This document shows, one piece after another, positions 6,222-13,076 of a stretch of DNA of 18,185 nucleotides (positions within the stretch are counted from its first letter, which is position 1; each line of letters starts with the position of its first letter). The position numbers were made by a program, and so were the translations under genes. The DNA lies in NCBI GenBank assembly GCA_964460485.1, contig CAYWRY010000082.1:1-18185 (forward strand), in the 5' to 3' direction. Below the pieces are notes generated by a model. It was not told the DNA's origin, ran no database searches, and was given only the letters and a program-made list of their open reading frames with translations. Source of the stretch: VGRF01 sp964460485. GTDB lineage: Bacteria > Myxococcota_A > UBA9160 > UBA6930.

Positions 6222-8107
6222 AGCTCGCCCCTCCCGTCCTGCTCGTCGCCGCGCTGTCCGGCTTCGCGACCGCGCTCGCCGTGCGCGCGCAGGAGGCGGC
6301 GCCCGCCGCGCGCGAGCAGGCGCCACCGGACGTCCCCGCCGGCGACGCGCGCATCGAGGGACGCGTGCTGCAGGGCGCGCAGGACCGGCCGGTGCCCGGC
6401 GTGGAGGTCGTGCTCTACGCGCTCTCCGCCGACGGGACGCCGGGCCTGCGGCGCGTGCGCAGCGACGCGAACGGCGCGTTCACCTTCGACGGAGTGTCGA
6501 GCATGGCGAACGTCGCGTACCTGATCGGCGCCCGGCATCGCGACATCCCGGTGCCGGGCGGACGCGTGGCCTTCGCGCCCGGACAGAGGCGCGCGACCGC
6601 GGACATCCGCGTCGCCGACCTGACCAGCGACACCAGCGGCGTGCGGCTGCGCACGCAGACGCTGCGCCTGTTCCGCGAAGCGCAGGGCCTGCGCATCGAG
6701 GAGACCTTCGAGCTCGAGCTGCCGGGCGACGAGATCGCCTACGTGCCACCGAGAGAGCGGCGGCGCAGGGCGCCCGGGCTCGCCGCCACGCTGCCGGCCG
6801 GCGCCAGCGACTTCCAGATGCCGCTCGGTGTAATCCCGGAGGGCCTCGTGCGCGCCGGCGCCGCCCAGCGCTATTTCGGCCCCTTCTATCCGGGCGGGCA
6901 GGAGCTCACCTGGAGCTATCGGGTCGCGAGCGAGGAGGCGACCGAGCAAGGCCAGCGCTTCCGCTTCGAGTTCACCCCAGCCGTCGGCGTCGAGACGTTC
7001 AGCGTGCTCGTGCCCGAGAGCGCCGGCGCATTCGACGCACCGGGCCTCGCGAACGCGGGCCGCGTCGAAGACGGTGGCCGCACGGTGACGCGCTTCACGG
7101 CCGCGCACCCAAAGCTCCCGCTCACGTTCTCGCTGCTCGCCCCGCCGGCCCGCGTCGACCCGAGCGCGATCTCCGTGCGCGAGGTGCAGATCGTGCTGCA
7201 CGCGGACGACGCGGCGATCAGCGTGAGCGAGACGCACCTCGTCGCCGCGAGCGGCGACGGGCTGCTGCTCGGCACGCCCGCGACGCCGCTCCTTCGCGTG
7301 CCGATCCCGCCGGGCGCGAGCGACGTGCGCTTCGGGAGCGAGGCGCCCGGGCTCGCGTTCGCTCCGGGTCCAGACGGCGCCGTCGCGGTGACGGGCTCGC
7401 TCTCCCCCGGCGAGGTGCCCGTCCAGATCGCCTACCGCGTGCCGGTCTCACCGGCGGGCGCGCGGCTGGCGCGCAGCTTCGGCGCGCCCGTCGCGCTGCT
7501 GCGGATCTTCGTAGCGGACACCGGCCGGCTGCTGCCCGCCTCGCCGCGCCTCCACCGCACCAAGCCCGTGCGCACCGAAGACCTCAACTACCTCGGCCTG
7601 GAGGCCTTCGACGTGGAGGCGGGCGAAGAGGTGAACGTGGCGCTCGACCCGCTGCCGCCGCGCGGCGGCGCGAGCCCTGCGCTGGCTCGCGGGCTCGCGG
7701 CCCTGGGCGGCCTCGCGCTGCTGGCGTGGGTGGCGCTGCCCTTCCGCGCGCGCGCCGGCTCGACGGCCTCCGCCGACGCGGGCGAGCCCAGGCAAGCCGA
7801 GCGCGAGGCGATCTACCAGGCGATCCGCGACCTCGACCACGACTTCGAGACCGGGAAGGTCTCCGCCGACGACCACGCGCGGCTGCGCGAGAGCCTGCGC
7901 CTGAGAGCGGCGGCGCTGATCCGCGCGGAGGCCTCCGCGGCGGCGAGGGCCGTGTCGGGCGAGATGGCGGGCGCGTCGCACGCGCCCCCCGCAACGCCCG
8001 CGCCGGCGGACCTGGTGCGCGCCTGCGGCCAGTGCGGCGCCGCGACTGCGCCCGAGCACCGCTTCTGCCCGAGCTGCGGGGCGCCGCTGGGAGCCCCGGC
8101 GGCATGA
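6218..8107 (+). CDS. Ccm-operon membrane protein: signal peptide, Ig-like domains, CcmI-like segment, C-terminal zinc ribbon
   Basis: A 629-residue protein starting at GTG 6218, which overlaps the ccmF stop (GTGA). Order: signal peptide (1 to about 24, ending ALAVRAQ); a carboxypeptidase-regulatory/Ig-like beta-sandwich (about 35-110; GVEVVLYALSADG, GAFTFDGVSS); a long beta-rich extracytoplasmic region (110-480); one membrane helix (about 488-509); then a cytoplasmic tail. The tail has a helical block (AIYQAIRDLDHDFETGKVS, about 533-550) resembling the segment after the membrane anchor of CcmI, and a C-terminal zinc ribbon with C603, C606, C617 and C620. These are its only cysteines, so it cannot do CcmG/CcmH-type thiol chemistry outside. 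The domain reading is confident; the role in cytochrome c assembly is inferred from position between ccmF and ccmA. Confidence 0.8.
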   Translation: MKLAPPVLLVAALSGFATALAVRAQEAAPAAREQAPPDVPAGDARIEGRVLQGAQDRPVPGVEVVLYALSADGTPGLRRVRSDANGAFTFDGVSSMANVAYLIGARHRDIPVPGGRVAFAPGQRRATADIRVADLTSDTSGVRLRTQTLRLFREAQGLRIEETFELELPGDEIAYVPPRERRRRAPGLAATLPAGASDFQMPLGVIPEGLVRAGAAQRYFGPFYPGGQELTWSYRVASEEATEQGQRFRFEFTPAVGVETFSVLVPESAGAFDAPGLANAGRVEDGGRTVTRFTAAHPKLPLTFSLLAPPARVDPSAISVREVQIVLHADDAAISVSETHLVAASGDGLLLGTPATPLLRVPIPPGASDVRFGSEAPGLAFAPGPDGAVAVTGSLSPGEVPVQIAYRVPVSPAGARLARSFGAPVALLRIFVADTGRLLPASPRLHRTKPVRTEDLNYLGLEAFDVEAGEEVNVALDPLPPRGGASPALARGLAALGGLALLAWVALPFRARAGSTASADAGEPRQAEREAIYQAIRDLDHDFETGKVSADDHARLRESLRLRAAALIRAEASAAARAVSGEMAGASHAPPATPAPADLVRACGQCGAATAPEHRFCPSCGAPLGAPAA

Positions 8108-8856
8108 GCGGCGCGGTGGTGCGCGCGGCCGGGCTCGCGAAGCGCTTCGGCCCGCTCGTCGCGCTCCAGCCCCTCGACCTCGCGCTCGCGGCCGGCGAGA
8201 CGATCGCCCTGCTCGGCCCAAACGGCGCCGGCAAGTCGACCCTGCTGCGCCTGCTCGCCGGCCTCGCGCGGCCGAGCGCCGGCAGCGTCGAGGTCGCGGC
8301 TCCCGCCGGCTTCCAGCCCAGCCAGAGCCCAAGGGATACGACCTCGCGCACCGCCCGGCGCGCGGCAGTCGGGCTCGTCGCGCACGCGACGTTCCTCTAT
8401 GCGCAGCTGACCGCGCGCGAGAACCTAGCGCTCGCCGCGCGCCTGTACGGCGTTCCAGAGCCCGCTGCGCGGGCCGCGGCGCTCGTCGCCGCCCACGAGC
8501 TCACGCCAGTCGCCGACCGCCCGGCGGGGGAGCTCTCGCGCGGCTGGGCGCAGCGCGTCGCGATCGCCCGGGCGCTCGTGCACGAACCGGCGCTGCTCCT
8601 GCTCGACGAGCCCTTCACGGGCCTCGACCCGCGGGCAGCCGAGCGCCTCGCCGAACGCCTGGCGGCGCAGCGCGGGAGCGCGCGCGCCGCCGTGCTCGTC
8701 ACCCACGAGCTGCCGCGCGCCGTGCAGCTCGCGACGCGCGCGATCGTGCTGGTGCGCGGCCGGGCGCAGGCGCTCGCGCCAGGTGCGCTGGCGGACGCCG
8801 CCGCGCTCGAGCGCGCGTACCGCGACGCCGTGGCCGCCCTCGAGGCCGCGCCGTGA
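8104..8856 (+). CDS. ccmA: Haem exporter ATP-binding protein CcmA
   Basis: A 250-residue ABC ATPase that powers the CcmABCD complex, which releases haem-loaded CcmE. Walker A is GPNGAGKST (38-46), Walker B ends in D168-E169 (LLLLDEPF), and the switch histidine is H201 (VTHELP). The signature is LSRGW (144-148) rather than LSGGQ; LSRG-type signatures occur in CcmA relatives. A stretch at about 66-88 (Pro/Ser/Arg-rich) sits between the A-loop region and the Q-loop area and looks longer than usual. The ATG at 8104 overlaps the previous stop as ATGA, and the stop overlaps ccmB by four bases, so translation is coupled. Confidence 0.93.
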   Translation: MSGAVVRAAGLAKRFGPLVALQPLDLALAAGETIALLGPNGAGKSTLLRLLAGLARPSAGSVEVAAPAGFQPSQSPRDTTSRTARRAAVGLVAHATFLYAQLTARENLALAARLYGVPEPAARAAALVAAHELTPVADRPAGELSRGWAQRVAIARALVHEPALLLLDEPFTGLDPRAAERLAERLAAQRGSARAAVLVTHELPRAVQLATRAIVLVRGRAQALAPGALADAAALERAYRDAVAALEAAP

Positions 8857-9518
8857 ACGCGCTGCTCGCGGTCCTGTGGAAGGACCTCGCCGTCGAGTGG
8901 CGCAGTCGCGACCGCTTCGCGGCGATGCTGGTGTTCTCGCTGCTCGTCGTGATGGTGCTTTACTTCGCCGCGCCGCCCTCCCTCGACGCCAGCCAGAACG
9001 GCTACGTGCCGGGCCTGCTGTGGGTGGCCTACGTGTTCGCGGGCGTGCTCGGCTTGAACCGCGCCTTCGCTGCGGAGCTCGAGAACGACGCGCTGAGCGC
9101 GCTCGCGCTCGCGCCCGTCGACCGGGGCTTCCTGTTCGCGGGCAAGGCGGCCGCCAGCTTCCTCGTGCTGGCGGCGGTGCAGGCGCTCACCGCCCTCGCC
9201 TTTGCGCTCGCCTTCGGCCTCGACCTCTGGCCCGTCGCGCCGCAGCTCGCCGCGGTCGCCGCGCTCGGGGGCCTCGGGATCGCCTGCGCGGGCACGCTGC
9301 TCTCGGCGATCAGCGTCCGCACGCGTTACCGAGAAGTGATGCTGCCGCTGCTGCTGCTGCCGCTGCTCGTGCCCGTGCTGCTGGGCGCGGTGCGCGCCAC
9401 CAGCGCGCTGCTGACCACCGGGTCGCTACCGTGGCCGTCCGTTCAGCTGCTGATCGTCGCGGACGCGGTGTACGCGATCGTCTCCTTCCTCTGCTTCGAG
9501 TACGTGCTGGATGAGTGA
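8853..9518 (+). CDS. ccmB: Haem exporter membrane protein CcmB
   Basis: A 221-residue polytopic membrane protein with about six hydrophobic segments, the permease partner of CcmA. The start is GTG at 8853, overlapping the ccmA stop (GTGA). The N-terminal motif LAVLWKDLAVEWRSRDRFA, followed by a first helix, and the LNRAFAAELENDALSALALAP block are characteristic of CcmB. The Leu-rich helix around residues 166-180 (LPLLLLPLLVPVLLG) is also typical. The length matches the family (about 220). It is followed after 18 bases by ccmC. Confidence 0.93.
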   Translation: MNALLAVLWKDLAVEWRSRDRFAAMLVFSLLVVMVLYFAAPPSLDASQNGYVPGLLWVAYVFAGVLGLNRAFAAELENDALSALALAPVDRGFLFAGKAAASFLVLAAVQALTALAFALAFGLDLWPVAPQLAAVAALGGLGIACAGTLLSAISVRTRYREVMLPLLLLPLLVPVLLGAVRATSALLTTGSLPWPSVQLLIVADAVYAIVSFLCFEYVLDE

Positions 9519-9536
9519 GCGCGGAGCGCGGTCGTC

Positions 9537-10217
9537 GTGAGAGCCTGGAAACGGGGAACCGCCGTCGCGCTCGCCGCGCTCGGTCTGGCGTGGATCTGGG
9601 CGGTGTGGATCGCCCCAGTCGACGCGCGCCAGGGCGAAATCGCGCGGATCGTGTTCGTGCACCCGCCGCTCGCGTTCGCGGCCTATCTCGGCTTCGGCCT
9701 CACGGCGCTCGGCGGGGCCGTCTACCTCGCGCGGCGGCGGGAGGCCTGGGACCGCTTCGCGCTGGCCTCGGCCGAGGTGGGCGTCGTCTTCTGCACGCTG
9801 ATGCTGCTGACCGCGGTGATCTGGGCGAAGGCCGCGTGGGGCAAGTGGTGGTCCTGGGATCCGCGCACGACGGTCACGCTGCTGCTCTACCTCGTTTACG
9901 TGGCCTATCTGCTGTTGCGCGGCTACGCGGAGGGGAGCGAGCGGGCCGCGCGGTTCGGCGCGGTCTATGCGATCGCCGGCCTCGCGGTGGTGCCGCTCAA
10001 CTACTTCGCGATCGACCTCGCCGGAGGGCGAGCGATCCATCCGGACAACGTGTCCCGCGGCTCGTTCGGCCCCGGGATGCTCGCGCCCTTCCTGCTGGGC
10101 ATTGCGGCCTGCCTCGCCGCCTTCGCATTCCTGCTCGTGCGGCGCTTCGAGGTCGGCGAGCTGCGCGCGCAGCGGGCCGAGCAGCTCGCGCTGGCGGCGC
10201 AGCGGGAGGGCGCGTGA
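9537..10217 (+). CDS. ccmC: Haem-handling membrane protein CcmC
   Basis: A 226-residue membrane protein with six hydrophobic segments that places haem on CcmE. The WWD motif is at about 101-110 (WGKWWSWDPR). The two external haem-ligating histidines expected for the family are H42 (IVFVHPPLA) and H168 (RAIHPDNV). The start is GTG at 9537, with GGAG 10 bases upstream (9523-9526). The charged C-terminal tail (about 203-226) lies beyond the last helix. The stop overlaps the ccmD start as GTGA. Confidence 0.95.
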   Translation: MRAWKRGTAVALAALGLAWIWAVWIAPVDARQGEIARIVFVHPPLAFAAYLGFGLTALGGAVYLARRREAWDRFALASAEVGVVFCTLMLLTAVIWAKAAWGKWWSWDPRTTVTLLLYLVYVAYLLLRGYAEGSERAARFGAVYAIAGLAVVPLNYFAIDLAGGRAIHPDNVSRGSFGPGMLAPFLLGIAACLAAFAFLLVRRFEVGELRAQRAEQLALAAQREGA

Positions 10218-10339
10218 GCTCCGTGGTCGCCGCCTATGGGGTGACGATTCTCACTCTGCTCGCCTACGGCCTGCGACTCGCGCGCGAGGCGCGCGCGCTG
10301 CGCGAAGAAATCTCGCGCGCGCGGCCAAATGCCGGTTGA
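10214..10339 (+). CDS. ccmD: Small membrane protein CcmD
   Basis: A 41-residue open frame starting at GTG 10214, overlapping the ccmC stop by four bases. It has one hydrophobic helix (about residues 4-20, VVAAYGVTILTLLAYGL) followed by a basic amphipathic tail (RLAREARALREEISRARP). Size, topology and position directly after ccmC are those of CcmD, which is needed to release haem-loaded CcmE from CcmABC. Sequence conservation in CcmD is low, so the call rests on architecture and context. It is the last gene of the operon. Confidence 0.82.
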   Translation: MSSVVAAYGVTILTLLAYGLRLAREARALREEISRARPNAG

Positions 10340-10365
10340 CACTCTCGCGCGCAGCGAAGTAAAAA
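10336..10365 (+). promoter_or_regulatory. Candidate sigma70 promoter at the end of ccmD
   Basis: A perfect TTGACA (10336-10341, overlapping the ccmD stop) is followed after 18 bases by TAAAAA (10360-10365, 4 of 6). In a window this GC-rich, a perfect -35 plus an A-run -10 is unusual. Transcription would start near 10372, nearly 390 bases before the next gene. Confidence 0.5.
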
Positions 10366-10758
10366 CCGATCGCTTCACTGGCCCAGCTGATTCGACTCTC
10401 CCCTGGTCCGCAGCGCAAGTTGCCCTCTCCCGACGCCGCCCTCCTGCGACTCGATTGCAGGCCGGACGCCGCCCCGAGCTGTGACGAAAGCTGCGGTGCA
10501 GCGAGCCGAGCGGCGGGCAGTGAGCGACCGGTTTCCCAACCTCGGGCCCCAGCTACTCCGCGCACGCTCGCACGGCGCAGCTCCGAGGCGGCAACAGAAG
10601 CGCAACCCAACCCCGAACTGCTCTCCCCAACAACTCAACCCGCCACGGCGTACCCCCAACTTCTCGCGTGGCATGGTGCTCGCATTCTTCGGCGCCCGTC
10701 GGGACCGCGGAGGCGAGAGGGACGCCGCGGCATCCGGACTCGGAGGCCTCTTCCCCCC
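10340..10758 (+). other. 419-bp gene-free stretch, possible long leader or small RNA
   Basis: There is no convincing protein here. Frames are open by GC bias but have no ribosome binding site and no family-like sequence. Base composition is noticeably less GC-biased than the flanking genes, with C/A-rich runs around 10595-10660. The stretch begins with the promoter at 10336-10365. Short stems can be drawn (for example CCTGC/GCAGG near 10444-10462, and two CCGCGG boxes near 10706-10731), but none matches an RNA family I recognise. It ends with GGAGG (10742-10746), 12 bases before the next ATG. Confidence 0.4.
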
Positions 10759-11256
10759 ATGGCCAGCATGAAGCGCGGCGTCGGCTACTGCGAGAACACG
10801 GACTGCGAGGACTACGCCAAAGGCGTCTTCCTCCTGAACCATGGCGACACCTTCTACTGCCCGCGCTGTCGCCAGCTCGGCAAGGTGGAGAAAGAGCGCG
10901 GCTTCTACACCGGCAACTCGGACATCTTCAAAGAGGTGCGCGTCGAGTACAACTTCGACCCGATCAACGGCGTGTACCGGGAGATCGCGATCGTGCGCGA
11001 CGAGAGTCTCTGGGGCCGCAACAACGTCTACACGCTGCAGTCGCCGCTGATCAAGACGGAGAAGCGCGCGCTGAAGGTCGCCGAGGCGATCCTCGCGAAC
11101 CTGAACCGCTACCGGGGGCTGCTCAACGGCGACGAGATCCCGCGCACCACGGAGATCATCCTCTCCTTCGACGAGCCGCTCGACGAGTTCCGGCGAAAGG
11201 TCGCCCAGCTCGGCCGCGAGCTCGAGGCCAGCGGGCTGCGCGACTCGCGCGTCTAG
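10759..11256 (+). CDS. Uncharacterised zinc-ribbon protein
   Basis: A 165-residue soluble protein of no family I can name. The N-terminal part is a zinc ribbon: C11-x4-C16 (YCENTDCEDYAKG) and C34-x2-C37 (TFYCPRCRQLG). A mixed alpha/beta domain follows, with clear strands (KEVRVEYNF, REIAIVRDE) and a conserved-looking EIPRTTEIILSFDEPLDEF block. A C-terminal helix is rich in Arg, Glu and Leu. There is no membrane segment. The start is ATG 10759, with GGAGG 12 bases upstream; ATG 10768 (MKRGVGYC) is an alternative without a Shine-Dalgarno. The only cysteines are the four putative zinc ligands. It is followed by a strong hairpin, so it is probably its own transcript. Function unknown. Confidence 0.8.
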   Translation: MASMKRGVGYCENTDCEDYAKGVFLLNHGDTFYCPRCRQLGKVEKERGFYTGNSDIFKEVRVEYNFDPINGVYREIAIVRDESLWGRNNVYTLQSPLIKTEKRALKVAEAILANLNRYRGLLNGDEIPRTTEIILSFDEPLDEFRRKVAQLGRELEASGLRDSRV

Positions 11257-11303
11257 CCGCCTTCGTGCGCGGCGCCGAGTGAAGCCGGCGCCGCGGACCC
11301 TCG

Positions 11304-11339
11304 GCCGCCCACCTGCGCTTGGCGTCGCAGGTGGGCGGC
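11304..11339 (+). terminator. Strong 14-bp perfect hairpin, likely terminator
   Basis: GCCGCCCACCTGCG (11304-11317) and CGCAGGTGGGCGGC (11326-11339) are perfect inverted repeats with an 8-base loop, 47 bases beyond the zinc-ribbon gene stop. The downstream sequence is TGCATTT, a weak T-tract. It probably ends the upstream transcript. In reverse orientation there is no T-run. Confidence 0.65.
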
Positions 11340-11431
11340 TGCATTTCGGGCGCCCCCCAGGGCGCCGCGCGAGCCCGAGGCGCAGCGCCGGGGCGCGCCG
11401 CGCCCGGCCCCGACGGCGCGCGCGCAGAACG

Positions 11432-11444
11432 CTTTGGCGCAAAG
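11432..11444. promoter_or_regulatory. Small palindrome CTTTG-N3-CAAAG upstream of the MoxR/vWA operon
   Basis: CTTTG (11432-11436) and CAAAG (11440-11444) form a dyad with GAACG on the left and AACG on the right, 80 bases before the GTG start at 11525. It could be an operator half-site pair. It stands out because it is AT-richer than its surroundings. No convincing -35/-10 pair could be placed next to it. Confidence 0.2.
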
Positions 11445-11524
11445 AACGTCCGCACCTCCGCCGGCGGTAGGCTGGCCGGAACGCGGGACGCATGCCGCGC
11501 CCCGCCCGACGGGGGGACCCATCC

Positions 11525-12298
11525 GTGCCGTTCGCTCACCAGTTCGTGTTCTTCCAGAAGCCGCGCAGCGACCGCGAGTTCAAGATCAGCCTGCACGTCG
11601 ACTCCACCGCGCTGCTGAACGTCGCCGCCGCGCTCCAGCCGCTCGGCTACTCGATCGGCGGAATCCACCTGAACTACCCGCGCGCCAAGCAGCCCGACGC
11701 GTTCCAGGTGTCGCTCGACTCCTTCGCGCCGAGCGACCTGATCGTGTCGGGCACGCGCCTCGAGCTCGATCCCCGCCTCGAGTGCCGCAAGGTGGTGACG
11801 ATGGCCGGCACGCCGATCGAGCGCTTCATCGAGCGCTCCTGGAGCGACGTGCTGCTGAGCTCGCAGCGGCTGCTGGTGGTGCTGCAGGAGACGGCCGCGC
11901 GCCACCTCGCGCCGGGCTTCGAGGACCGTAACAACATCGAGTTCAACGAGCGCACCGGCGCGTTCTACACCGCGCTGAACCGCGGCCGTCCCGGCGTGCG
12001 CGCCACCGCCGCCTACCTGCTGCGGCGCCGCGAGCTGTGGCCGGGCGGACCCGGCTATCTCGGCTTCTTCGGCATGGACTCGACCGTGGGCCTCGCCTGG
12101 TCGCACCTCCTGCGCCACCGCCACGCGGACTTGCTGGAGTTCGAGGGCTTCGTCGTCGCCGAGCTCTCCGGCGAGCTGCCTGGGCGCGTCGCCACGCTCG
12201 ACTGGGCGCTCGACTGGCGCAGTCAGATCATCCTGCGCGCCCCGTTCGCGCCGAACTCTCCATCGGCGCAAAACCGGGACGCCCGCACCGCCGCATAG
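11525..12298 (+). CDS. Uncharacterised protein, first gene of the MoxR/vWA operon
   Basis: A 257-residue soluble protein of no family I recognise. The start is GTG 11525, with a G-rich Shine-Dalgarno (GGGGGGA, 11511-11517) 7 bases upstream; ATG 11492 is an alternative without one. The first 90 residues look alpha/beta (FAHQFVFFQKP, FKISLHVDSTALLNVAAAL, DLIVSGTRLEL). Then come a helical ERFIERSWSDVLLSSQRLLVVLQ stretch split by short loops (about 99-121) and a distinctive block at about 135-190 containing RNNIEFNERTGAFYTALNRG and GYLGFFGMDSTVGLAWSHLL. The C-terminal strand QIILRAPF (about 234-241) precedes a disordered tail. There is no signal peptide or membrane helix. It lies 34 bases upstream of the MoxR-type ATPase and is probably its partner. 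Confidence 0.78.
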   Translation: MPFAHQFVFFQKPRSDREFKISLHVDSTALLNVAAALQPLGYSIGGIHLNYPRAKQPDAFQVSLDSFAPSDLIVSGTRLELDPRLECRKVVTMAGTPIERFIERSWSDVLLSSQRLLVVLQETAARHLAPGFEDRNNIEFNERTGAFYTALNRGRPGVRATAAYLLRRRELWPGGPGYLGFFGMDSTVGLAWSHLLRHRHADLLEFEGFVVAELSGELPGRVATLDWALDWRSQIILRAPFAPNSPSAQNRDARTAA

Positions 12299-12332
12299 CC
12301 TCGCCCGCGAACTTCCCACGAGGAGAGCGGCG

Positions 12333-13076
12333 ATGACCGAGAAGGAGAAGGGCAAGGCGAGCGGCAGGCGCAGCGACGAGCGCAGCGCGCAGGTGGACTG
12401 GGCGCTGGTGGAGCGCGCGCTCGCCTGCGAGCTGCTCGGGCGGATCTATCTCTACGGGCCGCCCGGCATCGGCAAGACGTTCGTCGCCTACCACTCGGGG
12501 CGCATTCAGCGCGACGTCTACGCCGTGACGCTCACTCCGGAGACACCCGCAGCCGAGCTGCGCGGCACCTACCTGCCGCGCGGCGACGAGCTCGCGTGGC
12601 ACGACGGCCCGGCGATCCGCGCGCTGAAGGTGGGCGCGCGGCTCGTGCTGAACGAGCTCTCCCACGCCTCCGACGACGCGCTCGCGTTCCTGCATCCGCT
12701 GCTCGAGTCGCCCGAGACCGCCCGCCTCACACTGCCCACCGGCGAGACGCTGACGCCCGCGCCCGGCTTCCACGTGGTCGTCACCGACAACTGCGCCCCG
12801 GACGGGCTGCCGGCCGCGCTCCAGGACCGCTTCGACGCGCTGCTCGGAGTGAGCGAGCCGCACCCCGACGCGTTCGCGCGCCTCTCGCCCGCGCTGCGCG
12901 AGCCGGCGCGGCGCAGCTTCAGTCTGGGTGAGGACCGCCGCGTCTCGGTGCGCGCATGGCTCACCCTCGACGCGGTGCGCGGTGAGCTCGGGCTCCGCGA
13001 CGCCTGCACCGTGGTGTTCGGGGCGGAGCGCGGCTCGCAGATCTTCGACGCCCTCTCGCTGGCGGGCGTGCGCTGA
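12333..13076 (+). CDS. MoxR-type AAA+ ATPase
   Basis: A 247-residue AAA+ ATPase of the MoxR/CbbQ/NorQ type, which works with a vWA-domain partner to remodel or load cofactors into target proteins. Walker A is GPPGIGKT (42-49). Walker B is LVLNELSHA with N107-E108, so Asn replaces the first Asp (NE variants are seen in CbbQ-like proteins). Sensor 1 is N153 (VVVTDN), and R166 in LPAALQDRFD is the arginine-finger region. It is shorter than most MoxR proteins (about 300-330): the lid domain after residue 175 is reduced to about 70 residues. The start is ATG 12333, with AGGAG (12321-12325) 7 bases upstream. The stop overlaps the next start by one base (TGATG). The cellular target is unknown. Confidence 0.9.
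   Translation: MTEKEKGKASGRRSDERSAQVDWALVERALACELLGRIYLYGPPGIGKTFVAYHSGRIQRDVYAVTLTPETPAAELRGTYLPRGDELAWHDGPAIRALKVGARLVLNELSHASDDALAFLHPLLESPETARLTLPTGETLTPAPGFHVVVTDNCAPDGLPAALQDRFDALLGVSEPHPDAFARLSPALREPARRSFSLGEDRRVSVRAWLTLDAVRGELGLRDACTVVFGAERGSQIFDALSLAGVR

Noticed and set aside
10385..10420. A tRNA/tmRNA T-arm-like string (GATTCGACTC) near 10391
   Set aside because: The flanking bases do not pair into a 5-bp T stem, and no acceptor stem, anticodon arm or CCA end can be assembled around it.
10420..10758. An N-terminal extension of the zinc-ribbon protein upstream of 10759
   Set aside because: The extra 113 residues are low-complexity and look unlike a folded domain, whereas a GGAGG lies upstream of the ATG at 10759.
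11340..11480. Possible CRISPR or tandem repeat in the GC-rich spacer before the MoxR/vWA operon
   Set aside because: Only short GGCGC/GCGCC runs recur, without regular spacing or unit length.
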